Source of the DNA: Microvelia longipes
Taxonomy: Eukaryota > Arthropoda > Insecta > Hemiptera > Veliidae
Reading direction: 5' to 3'
Assembly (NCBI GenBank): GCA_018340805.1
Contig: JACMZG010000008.1
Location: forward strand, 59,882,538 to 59,946,537
Length of the DNA stretch: 64,000 nucleotides
Position 1 is the first letter of the stretch. Each line of letters opens with the position of its first letter. A program made the translations under genes and the position numbers. The notes below the pieces were generated by a model. That model made no database searches. It was not told where the DNA came from and saw only the letters and a program-made list of their open reading frames with translations. Positions 53,145 through 64,000 of this stretch are shown one piece after another.

Positions 53145-53265
53145 ATAGTTTTAGCGAATTTCCTTTGGGAATAAATTCGCTAATGGCGTCATAGGACGTC
53201 ATCCCCAGACCACGACACAAATCCGTTTCAGGGTTCCCTATAATGGCGAAAAAATAGGTTTCGCG
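53145..53265 (-). repeat. Dispersed repeat fragment
   Basis: AGCGAATTTCCTTTGGGAATAA and AATTCGCTAATGG match, inverted, the AGCGAATTTAGCAAATTTCC end of the copy at 15080-15105; ACGTCATAGGACGTCATCC and ATCCGTTTCAGGGTTCCC also recall the family. Confidence 0.45.
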
Positions 53266-55666
53266 AAACTTTATATATATTTTTGCTTAGCAGACTCTAA
53301 CTTAGCATATCTATTGAGGAATTTTTGATCGAAAATGAATTCTTCTTATTATCAATTTAGAAAGATTCTTATTATAATTAGAAGCGTTAGTGGCTTAGTA
53401 TGAGACTTAGATGAGAAACAAGCTAGTGATTGTACTCAGAGAGGAAAATTCAATTATTTGATTGAAAAATCGAGATAGTTTTATAAGGTACAAACCAGTT
53501 AATTATTCGATTAAGAGTCTGACCCTAAGTCTATAAGAGATGTAGTGGGTATTAGGGTTTAGTAAAGCCTATCAATTCACGAGGGTGTCGAGAAGTTTAA
53601 TACCGAGATGCAGCTGGCAAGTCTATGCGTCTCCCGAGACTTACTCTTGTAATTTCTATTAGATGTTTCCTGTCCCGTGGGATGCTCCCCTATGCTCTAC
53701 AAGTGTAGCAACATGTTATAAACACACAAATAGCTACAATTTCAAGCTAGATTAGCTGCCAAATATCTACTTGTACTTTTATACTTAGCACTATTCCCTT
53801 AGGAGTTCTTTCTTCTTCTGATAATTTAATTAAATTTCGGTAGAAGAATTTATTCTTAAGTTCGAAAAATTGGAATCCTGGGGATATATTTTGCATTATA
53901 ATAGAATAATAATAATAATACCTCTTGATAATCGATAATGTACAATGTACATATGGATTACTGATACAAAAAATTATAAATTACGTAACATTATGATTAA
54001 ATCAGCTTTTCGAGTAGGTTTGGAGTTTGTTTACTTGTCACATAAGTTAATTTTTATATATTTACAATAAAGATTTATTTTATTTTATTATTATATAAAT
54101 CTTAAAGAACATAAATAGAATATTAATATAACTAACTTTACAACATCATTTATAACTATAAGATAAACGCAATTTTGCAATGCGCAATTTAAATTTTTAA
54201 AAGCAGATTTTTTTTATGATTTATGTGGATTTGTTTACTAAAGTAAAATTAAGTGCTATAAATAATGAAGATTTATTATTTCTTGACATTTCTTATTAAC
54301 TACATATTTTATAGGAATTAATAAATAATCAAAGAAGCACTTATGCGTTATGGTTTTCTTTAAGACTAAATAATAATACATGTTTATAGGAGCATGTATA
54401 TGTTTTATTTTTGTTAATTATGTTTTTATTTGTGTTCTTTTTTGTTTAAATTATGTCAGATTTATTTGAATGTTACTGTTTCTAAGTTTATTGTATATGT
54501 AATTGTTATAGGTTTGCAATTTTTTGGCTTTTATGTTAAGTATCCACCCAAGTTACCCAAATTGTATTTAATTAGTTATACATATTCTTCTTGTTAAATA
54601 AGTTTCCCGTCTAGTCATATCGATAGTACATGCATTCGTAAGTAATAGTTTATAAAGTTTTCAAACTTCGAATTTGATTACAAAGCATGTAGTACTTAAA
54701 GCCGAAGGTCCGTATTTTTTGTCTAGTTTCTCAGTTATAAGTTCGTAATCCTTATCAAATTAATGTTTGTTCTTCTTTAATAACGCAGCAGTAAATTATC
54801 ATAACTCGACTTCTATTAGAATAATAGTTCAATGTTTTGAATTTAATTTATATAGAATAATAAAAGTTATAAACCATTTCAATTATTGAATTAAGAGAAT
54901 TTTCATATATATGATAATGAGATGAAGTATAGGGTCTGAGAGAGAAAGGGTCCAGATATAAATAGGAGTATAATGCTTATAACACTAACAGGTTGGCTAT
55001 ATCTCTCTCTAATATAGACTTTGTCCGGGTCTGGTCTGGGAGAGTTCCAAGGGATAATCAGGAATTTACCAATTACTCGGGGTTTTAACTTAGCAAAGCG
55101 AGAGACGGTGCCAATGATAGAGAGAATTCTAAACCGATCAGAGAATTAACCTCCTATATATATCTATATGAAATCTATAAAAGACTAATAAAGTCGGAGT
55201 CGAAGAATAATAGGAAGGAATGTGGGGTGGAAAGCCAATATAAGAGGCAATCATCGGAACCAGCTCCCTAAGCTTTATTAGGAAATGCCACTCTCGTCTT
55301 CATCTCTTACATAATAAATCCCTACTACCTTTTTATGAAAAATATTTTCATTTTCTAAAAAAAATCCATAATTTATTCCCATTCTTTATCTCTCATTGTG
55401 GGTAAATAGTTTTAAAAAATCTCGCAAGTGAGCTAAAGTCACACTTATTTTATTTTTAATTTTCAGATTATTTTTATTAAAGAATAGATACAACAATGAA
55501 CTAATTGGTTTTGCCTTTGAATAGTACTATATGTTTTTAGCAAAACTCTATTTTATCGTGGCATAATTAGTCTCTTGCCAGCTGCTAAGTAACTATGCAA
55601 AAAACGGAAGAAAACTAATATTAGAGTTTTAGTTGGTTTAGCTAGTCGAAAGAAGGGAAGCTCCTA
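53266..55666. other. AT-rich DNA, no gene seen
   Basis: 54950-55270 is slightly GC-richer without a recognisable motif. Nothing else. Confidence 0.5.
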
Positions 55667-55698
55667 AGCTCGCGACTATCACAATATAGTCGCGAGCT
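55667..55698. repeat. Perfect hairpin, 13-bp arms
   Basis: AGCTCGCGACTAT, six-base loop, ATAGTCGCGAGCT. Confidence 0.92.
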
Positions 55699-55847
55699 GA
55701 GCCTTTTAAAGAAGTTAACTGGTAGCAAAACTTGTAGCTCAGAACGGTATAATTTTTACGTTTTACCTGGCCACTAATAGTGCTAGTGACAGTCCCAGTG
55801 CCTAATTCTTTCCTTAAATTTGGATCAACTCTTCAAAATCTCTTGGC

Positions 55848-57585
<1,738 letters not shown>

Positions 57586-58061
57586 CTTCATTCTGATTGT
57601 ATCTTCATTGTGGTTGTATCTTCATTCTGATTGCATCTTCATTTTGGTTGTATCTTCATCTTTCAATGAGTGCATCTTCTTCATTTTGATTGCATCTTCA
57701 TTTTGATTGCATCTTCTTCTGATTGCCATCTTCATTCTGATTGCATCTTCTTCATTTTGATTGCATCTTCATCTGCATCTTCATCATCTTCATTCTGAGT
57801 GCATCTTCATTGTGGTTTCATCTTCATTCTGAGTGCATCTTCATTGTGGTTTCATCTTTATTCTGATTGCATCTTCATTCTGATTGCATCTTCATTTTGA
57901 TTACATCTTCATTCTGATTGCATCTTCATTCTGATTGCATCTTCATTATGATTTTATCTTCATTGTGGTTTTATCTTCATTCTGATAGCATCTTCAATCT
58001 GATTGTATCTTCATTCTGATAATATATTCATTCTGGTTGTATCTTCATTCTGAGTGTATTC
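57586..58061. repeat. Minisatellite, unit about 17 bases
   Basis: Variants of ATTGCATCTTCATTCTG, including TGTATCTTCAT, GTGGTTTCATCTTC and shortened units; about 27 units. Confidence 0.93.
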
Positions 58062-58105
58062 CCTTTATTTCTTTCCAGGTTTGGGTGAGACATACTCCCT
58101 TAAAT

Positions 58106-58381
58106 TAGGAATACGCAAAGTGTGGTCCGCGGATCCCGGGGGGTCCGCAGCGTTATTTCAATTTCAAACAGTTTTTAATAATTTAATTCTTATTATTTAT
58201 AAAGTGTCTCTTTTTAAAAGTTTTTAGTTGTTGTTTCTTTTAATTTATTTTTATTTTTTAAATGCATCAGTGCGATTTTATTATAGATCGTTGACAATTT
58301 AAATAGATACGGTTGGGGGTCCGCCAGGAACCGCTTAAGTCAAATGGATGTTCGTGGAGGCCTGCAATTTTTGTATCTTTA
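58106..58381. mobile_element. hAT MITE, 276 bases, intact target duplication
   Basis: CCTTAAAT flanks both sides (58098-58105 and 58382-58389). The ends are TAGGAATACGCAAAGTGTGG and, inverted, TAAAGATACAAAAATTGCAG. GTCCGCGGATCCCGGGGGG near the left and GGGGGTCCGCCAGG near the right are typical of animal hAT MITEs. Confidence 0.8.
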
Positions 58382-58389
58382 CCTTAAAT

Positions 58390-59596
58390 GATGAACTGAC
58401 TATCTCATGTTTGCCCTCTTATCAATAATATCAATAAGATAAGTGTGATATGAAGAAATAGAGGGAATGAAAGAAATAGTATGTTCTTCTCGACCAGCTG
58501 ACATTAAATTCAGAATTCACCTGTTATTGCTACATTTATACTTTCCCAAATGTAAATTACATAATAATAACATTAATGAATTCCTGTGCTATGTAAATTA
58601 ATCCTTGATTTATGTTTATGTAATAACCTACACATAAATCAGATTTTTGCAGTTCTTTTTGTGAATGGTAGCGAAAAAAAATTAAAAAATTAAAAGTAGC
58701 TCCTTGTTAAACCTATTTTCTTTAATCTATCACAAGTCAATCACTTTTTTAAACCAAAAAGTTGTGTAATACATTTTTATATGAATGAAATATTAAAATA
58801 GTAGAATGTATCAAACAATTAATTTACTAGAAATTGAATGAGAGCAAAACAGTCATCTGTCATTTAAGTTAAAAACCCCCGTTACATCAAAAGTCAAATT
58901 AAATTAACAGTTACCTTTCCGACTCCATTCTTGGTTTTTTTATTATTTTTCTTTAACAGTTGTAGAAAGGCACTGACTGCGCAGAGCGTAACGATGACAA
59001 CGATCAAAATTATTATCATTATAAATATTGTTATGTTTATTAGAGTACGATTTTATAGTTTGAATTTCCTGCTCTAGTTCATTATAATTTTAATATTTGA
59101 CTCATTCATCATATTAAACAACCTTTCTGGTGTCAAGTTTAGAATGGTATATGAATTGTCAGATAGAAATCTCTTTGTGTTAAACGTTTTTATATTATTG
59201 TTAAAATTTATTTGAAAACTTTGAAAGAAAGCGATGGGTACAAGTATTTCAAATTATACGACCCTACTATACATTCTATACTAAAAAATTTAATTAGTAG
59301 ACTGCTACTATTTAAGATGAAATCTTAAAAGAGTTTAAAATTGGTTATTAGGTTTCGCTGAAGCAAACAGGATTCCTAAAACTATGAAGGTAGATCCTGT
59401 CATTTACTAATAGAAAAACAGACCTAGATATTATGTATTTAAATTATTTTAAATTAATTAAAATAATATTTAATTTTAAAACCAACCTAACTAGCCGAAG
59501 TTGCTGGATAATTAAACTAACCATCCCTAAATTTCCTCTTTTATCTCTGTCGAGCTGCAGTCGTCTCATCAAGACTATTTGATTTTAATGTTTCAG
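58390..59596. other. AT-rich DNA upstream of the Vsx exon
   Basis: Probably intron. No exon is seen; a GAGCGTAACGATGACAACG patch near 58984 is slightly GC-richer. Confidence 0.45.
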
Positions 59597-59690
59597 GTCT
59601 TGGTTCTATGCAAGAGACTGGTAAAGACTATAGTTCTGAAACCCTTACCTCTTTTGGTTCCTCAAAAAAGAAAAAGAAAAGGAGACATAG
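59597..59690 (+). CDS. Vsx: Vsx-type homeobox gene, internal exon (homeodomain N-flank)
   Basis: This is an internal coding exon of a visual-system homeobox transcription factor, a nuclear DNA-binding protein. A pyrimidine-rich tract and TTTCAG precede it, and GTAAGA follows it, so both splice sites are good. It has 94 bases: two that complete a codon begun upstream, thirty full codons, then AG of an arginine codon finished by the next exon. The peptide starts LGSMQETGKDYSSETLT, continues through a Ser-rich stretch, and ends KKKKKRRHR, the basic run that enters the homeodomain at about residues 1-5. Known Vsx2/Chx10 proteins have the same TKKRKKRRHR-like run just before TIFTSYQ, and from memory also an intron here. 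The acidic/serine segment upstream is not conserved enough to prove identity alone; the in-frame join to the next exon does that. The exon that precedes it was not found. Confidence 0.87.
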
Positions 59691-60046
59691 GTAAGAATTA
59701 ACGCTTAGTCAGTCGTTAATATGTTAAAGTCATACACTATTTGATAATCAAATAATGTGTAGATACTTATGATACCTTATAATTCATATGTAAAAATATT
59801 AAATAAATAAATTCTAAAAAAAATATTGACAAAGGCTTACTGACTTATTTCTAAAGAAACTATTTCTAAATATAATTAATTTTTGAACAATGCCACCCTC
59901 TAGAATTAATAATTACAACAATTTAAACTTTATTTCTTATGAAAATACCCTAAAAGTACTAAAAGTCAAGATTGTATATTTTTAAACTGGGCAATTTTTT
60001 TTAATATTAAATAATACTTTTTGGAGATAAATACTACCTTGTATAG

Positions 60047-60180
60047 ATAATGGATACTAAGGTGCCTCTTGTAAGGTATACTAAAGTACCTCTAACTAGG
60101 TATAATAAGGTGCCTCTTCTAAGGTATACTAAAGTACCTCTACCTAGGTATAATAAGGTACCTCTACTAAGGTATCTTAA
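60047..60180. repeat. Short minisatellite in the Vsx intron
   Basis: Alternating units TACTAAGGTGCCTCTTGTAAGG and TATACTAAAGTACCTCTAACTAGG, about five copies. Confidence 0.9.
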
Positions 60181-60202
60181 GGATAAAAATTTTAAAAATA
60201 AA

Positions 60203-60796
60203 TCTTGATAGGAAATTTAAACACAACAGCTTAAAGTTCTATAATAAAAACAAAAACGAATTATTTAGCTAACTATTTCACCTAATATTGTAGGCATCTT
60301 CAGGCATCTGAGGTAAATTTTTTTTACAAAATAATAATTGACTAGATAATTATACAAACAAACAAAAACTTAAACCTAATAACTCAGTTAATTAAAACTA
60401 ATTAACACGCAGTCAAATAACAAATAAAATAAATTAATAAAAACCGAACTGAGATAAACAAAATTGATAAGAGATAAGAATAATATCTATTCTTTTTGTT
60501 CTTATCTGTTATCAATTTTTGTTTATCTCAGTTCGGTTTTTATTAATTTATTTTATTTGTTATTTGACTGTTTAAATTAGATTTAATTAACTGTGATATT
60601 AGTTTAAGTTTTTGTTTGTTTGTGTAATTATCTAGTCAACTATGATTTTGTAAAAAAAATTACCTGTTATGCCTGAAGATGCCTACAATTTTAGGTGAGG
60701 TGAATAAATAATAAATAATAAATAAATAATAAATAAATAATAATAAATAATAATAATAAATAATAATAATAATAAATAATAAATTTCCTATCAAGA
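60203..60796. mobile_element. Foldback element in the Vsx intron, arms about 280 bases
   Basis: It begins TCTTGATAGGAAATTTAA and ends TTAAATTTCCTATCAAGA-like inverted text. The arms pair from the ends to a centre near 60487, including TTAATAAAAACCGAACTGAG with CTCAGTTCGGTTTTTATTAA. Each arm contains the CTGAAGATGCC...GGTGA motif. In the right arm the outer part has been replaced by an (AAT/AAAT)n expansion at 60706-60783. A single arm of this family is at 30330. Confidence 0.85.
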
Positions 60797-61104
60797 TGTG
60801 GGAGGTCTATAAAAGAAATAGTGCTACAGAAGAGAAATTACTAAAAATAAATATCTCTATAAAACTTGGACAAAATGTGAATTTTAAAAATTCAATTTGG
60901 ACCAAAAATTAGTATTTTTGTGATATGGTTTTACATAATAAAAGTTAAAATCGTGATAAAATATATCTCGTTAAGTAAAACAAGTTGATTGGGGCGAATA
61001 TGTGCCGTACCAGATGGATCCTATAAATCTACAATTTGAGTCACGGGACCATCACTGCTATTTATAATTGTATGTATAATGTTGTTGGTTTTGGGCTGTT
61101 GTAG

Positions 61105-61228
61105 GACGATTTTCACGTCATACCAGTTAGAGGAGTTAGAGAAAGCATTTAAAGATGCCCATTATCCGGACGTCTACGCTAGGGAAATGCTTTCATTAAA
61201 AACAGATCTACCTGAAGATAGGATACAG
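61105..61228 (+). CDS. Vsx: Vsx-type homeobox gene, homeodomain exon (residues 5-46)
   Basis: This exon encodes most of a paired-like homeodomain. It follows TGTTGTAG and is followed by GTATGTTG. It has 124 bases: one base completes the arginine codon from the previous exon, then 41 codons run without a stop from [11 protein letters not shown] through [16 protein letters not shown] and end at DLPEDRIQ. This covers the N-terminal arm from Arg5, helix 1 (with Leu16 and Phe20), helix 2 and the start of helix 3. The wording is diagnostic of the Vsx1/Vsx2 (Chx10) family, and [14 protein letters not shown] is close to what I recall of insect Vsx proteins. The exon ends between homeodomain residues 46 and 47, a common intron site in paired-like genes. 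The remaining WFQNRRAKW part, with Trp48 and Asn51, must lie on an exon beyond the window or at least was not found up to 64000. Vsx factors act in eye and interneuron development in animals. Confidence 0.96.
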
Positions 61229-63184
61229 GTATGTTGTATTTAATTTTATTTTTATTGATTATAACATGATTAACTAAACAATTAGTGTTAAACTTATAAG
61301 ATAATAAGACCAATTTTTAGCCATGCTTATCCAAACATAGATCTAGCACTCAACATAAGCTTTCTAAGCTCCACAATGTCCAGAAGGTTGAACGCCGGTT
61401 TTCTATTATTCTTTCATTTAATAATGTCTGGAAGAGTTATTGTTTGCACAACACTTTTAGTTTAATTAATTAGCCTAAAAATTTATTTGACCATATATCT
61501 GTCAATTGTGTCGATTGTTAGAATATATATTTTGGTACTAAAGCTTTTGACTTCCTAATCTAAAGTGAAACTAAAACATAACAATACCAATAATATTAGT
61601 AAGGTTTTATTACGTCACCTGTTGTCTTGTCAGTGATGCCGTATTCAGAAATAATAAATTAGTGCATCAAATATCAAAATACACTCCTAAAAATTATATA
61701 CACATAAGGAAATATACACATACATAAATATGCACATATTAACATTTATTGTACGAATAAATTTTTATCTAATTTACATCACACATTAAAAACTATCAAT
61801 GAATCCAATTTAACCTTATTTAATTTAATTTTAAACAATTCAACCTCAAGGAAACTGTTGTTTTACTACAATAATTAAAGGTTTTAGTTGCTTCAATTTA
61901 AACATTGTCAAACTCTCTGAAGTTATAAACCAGACTAGAAATAATGCCAGTAATTAATTTTTATTTTTAATTATAAACATTATTTTTAATTACTCTTTCT
62001 ACCATATTAATTTATCGCTGTGACTAGATTTTTTGAACAATATTTTATTTTTAATTTTGTAAATTAATAGAAATAAGAATAATAATTTTTAAAAGAAATA
62101 TAATTAATTAAAAAAAATGTTTTATATAAATGTTTAATGTTGTTTATTCCTCGGTTTATGAAAATACGTCTTAATATAACTTTTATAATAAAATTAGTTT
62201 ATTTTTTATAATCCTTTATGTAAAAAAATATTTTAAAACTTAATTAGTTGTAATGTAGAGAAAAAGTTTATTTTTCATAGAATAAAAAAATCAAGTAGAG
62301 GGAGTGTTTTAATGAGGGTGTAGTGGTAGCACTGGGAGGGTTGCCAGCACTGAGTACTCGAGTGTAATGGCGGAGTCCTTCAGTTCAGCTTTAGGGGTGG
62401 ATATTTTCTTCATATTTTCCAACCCTCTGAAAGAGATGTTTTTTTAACACTTTTCTTATCACTCCGTTAAAAATAGAGGGTTTTTTTGTATAAAAGTATT
62501 TGTTAGCGTTTATCTGTAGGGTAAGACCACTAATAACAAGTCTATATCTCAGTGTCTTGAAACATCTTATTTCTTTTCCTCTCTAATTTCCTCGTTACTT
62601 CCTCACAGTGATCTGATTTATCTCCCCCTGATTATGGAGCTCTTCACAGCTATGTTCAAGCTTCTTATTCTTTTATCGAATTTTCATTCTTAACTTTTTT
62701 TATAAAAAGAAATATAATTAATTCATTTAACCCTTATTTTTATTCTATTTTATAAAACATTTTACTTATAGCTTTGATTTTCTTCTCCTGTTGTTATAGG
62801 CAAGGACAGGTAAAGACTGTGTTGACACTACAAAACCGAAACTTAAAATCTACCTGAATTTTCAGGGAATATAACGTGTAGTCGTATCGATATATTTGAT
62901 ATCAAATATACATTTCATGCTTAACTTTTAAGTTGTTTGCCTATAGAACAAATATATTACTTACTAGTTATCTAGGCAAGGACAATTTCAACCTTTTTAA
63001 ATGTTATATATGTATAGTGAATTTAGTTACTAACAGAAATGTTACTAATCAAACTAGAGAGCAAAGAAAGTCAAGTAACAAGTCGAATGATAAGCAACAA
63101 ATAAAGCATTCCGAAGTAAATTCATTCGGCTTTCGGATCTCACAATTATTTTCTAGTTATAAACTTAAAAAGTAAAAATGAATT

Positions 63185-63290
63185 AAAAATAATTATTGCA
63201 AGTACCACGATCCGAACTCAAGCCTCTGGCTGCTGGTTACTTTAAGTAATCGTATTAACTGACTGTCGTAACATATACATTCTTAACTGT
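63185..63290 (-). repeat. tRNA-derived SINE fragment
   Basis: On the minus strand GAGGCTTGAGTTCGGATCGTGG gives a B box and is followed by TACTTGCAATAATTATTTTTAATT, similar to the post-B-box text at 40240-40270. Confidence 0.45.
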
Positions 63291-63391
63291 TACTGAAAAT
63301 GTAACAGTTTGTTACATTTTTTTTCAAAAAAAAAATGTTATATTCTGAAAAATGTAACATTTTTCAGTCATTCTTCTTAATGACTGAAAAA
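63289..63391. repeat. Cluster of small hairpins
   Basis: Repeated AATGTAACA/TGTTACATT inverted pairs, then TTTTCAGTCATT, CTTCTT, AATGACTGAAAA (63362-63391), a perfect 12-bp hairpin. Confidence 0.75.
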
Positions 63392-63399
63392 TTCTAGTG

Positions 63400-63425
63400 C
63401 AGAGGTCCGCTACCTGGAGGAATTA
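63400..63425 (+). mobile_element. hAT-like terminus
   Basis: CAGAGGTCCGCTACCTGGAG closely recalls the CAGAGGTCGGCAACCTG end of many hAT elements. The other end is not in view. Confidence 0.45.
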
Positions 63426-64000
63426 ATACAATTTACGCATAATTTTTTCGGGATATACCTTATAACCTGAGCAGTACAACTTTTTGTTTAATTATTTCAA
63501 GTTTTTCATAGAAATCCTCATATTTGTCACATAGGATATACAGTATATGACACAGCATTATTTACACTCATTATATTTATATGCTTATTTTTCTCACATT
63601 TTCTTGCGTTGTGACGCTACTGCTCATATTATTAAATATATACCTAAAACGTAAGCTATAAGATTTAATTAGTAAGTAAGAAAGTCCGTATTTTTAAAAA
63701 AAATCGACCGGCTTGCTGACCACCGCGCCAGAATTATTTTGATATTATATTAACTTTAATACTGGTAGTAAGACTAAAAATTTCGCGTCGCTACTAAGAT
63801 ATGAACCTTGGAACCCTAGCTTTGTGTTGTCTTATCAACTCCAAAACGGTTTTATTCGATTCAGCACCCCAAAAACATCGTAAACAACACCCTACTCGAC
63901 ATATGTTGTTTATCGACCGTGATTGTCGATATACGTTGATATACGATAAACGTGATTGACGTTGTTTATGTGATCCCGTGATTCGCAACCCTTTTTTGTC
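63426..64000. other. No gene recognised
   Basis: AT-rich until about 63690, then GC-richer; short inverted ACGTTGATATACGATAAACG-type repeats at 63895-63970. Within the presumed Vsx intron, or part of the hAT-like element that begins at 63400. Confidence 0.4.

Larger units (their letters stand above)
59691..61104 (+). other. Vsx intron inside the homeodomain, loaded with repeats
   Basis: This 1414-base intron splits the codon for homeodomain Arg5 (AG|G). It begins GTAAGA and ends GTTGTAG. It contains a short minisatellite at 60047-60180 and a foldback element at 60203-60796 whose two arms would pair in the primary transcript. No further exon is seen in it. Confidence 0.85.
61229..63394 (+). 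other. Start of next Vsx intron; no exon found
   Basis: From the GTATGT donor onward there is no codon string for the expected VWFQNRRAKW continuation on the + strand through the end of the window, so this intron is longer than 2.7 kb. The patch at about 62290-62410 is GC-richer than its surroundings (AGGGTTGCCAGCACTGAG and similar) and could be a regulatory element, but no motif proves this. A tRNA-SINE-like tail sits at 63185-63285. Confidence 0.6.

Overview
The window is eukaryotic nuclear DNA. It is very AT-rich, has no dense coding, contains long (AT)n microsatellites, minisatellites, tRNA- and 5S-derived repeats, hAT-like elements and long foldback elements, and carries only one recognisable protein-coding locus. 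That locus is a visual-system (Vsx/Chx10-type) paired-like homeobox gene, split by introns, on the + strand at the right end. Its homeodomain wording ([20 protein letters not shown]) is what I would expect of an arthropod Vsx. A large, repeat-rich arthropod genome is the best guess; I cannot name the species. | Layout. 1-330: diverged copy of a dispersed repeat. 1.7-2.0 kb: duplicated hairpin repeat. 2-10 kb: AT-rich intergenic or far-upstream DNA with two (AT)n tracts, one Penelope-like terminus and a few GC-richer patches. 10.1-11.1 kb: a foldback element. 11.7-15.4 kb: Penelope-like terminus, dispersed 5S-like repeats and a LINE 3' remnant. 17.9-18.4 kb: minisatellite. 18.5-20.1 kb: a hAT-type element with an 8-bp target duplication that carries a palindromic 5S-like repeat inside it. 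22-26 kb: large (AT)n arrays and a 45-bp minisatellite. 32.6-34.3 kb: a foldback element interrupted by an 896-bp tRNA-headed retroposon with a clean 11-bp target duplication. 35-45 kb: more dispersed repeats, a second copy of the first foldback family and a SINE whose tail is a 170-bp (AT)n tract. 49-58 kb: three further minisatellites, perfect hairpins and a 276-bp hAT MITE. 59.6-64 kb: two Vsx exons separated by a 1.4-kb intron that holds a minisatellite and a 0.6-kb foldback. | The Vsx exons join in frame across the intron and encode the lysine/arginine-rich flank plus homeodomain residues up to position 46. The exon with the rest of recognition helix 3 (the WFQNR part) is not found before the window ends. 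The 5' exons with the start codon and octapeptide were not found either, so much of the 59 kb upstream could be intron, regulatory DNA or intergenic; the sequence does not say which. | Main points of interest: a dispersed repeat family that combines a 5S-rRNA-like internal promoter segment, a palindromic head-to-head layout and a repeatedly preserved CRE plus AP-1/MARE pair; several repeats that share a hammerhead-like CTGATGA/GAAA terminal motif; a long inverted repeat inside the homeobox intron; and mobile elements that abut or end in the long (AT)n arrays.
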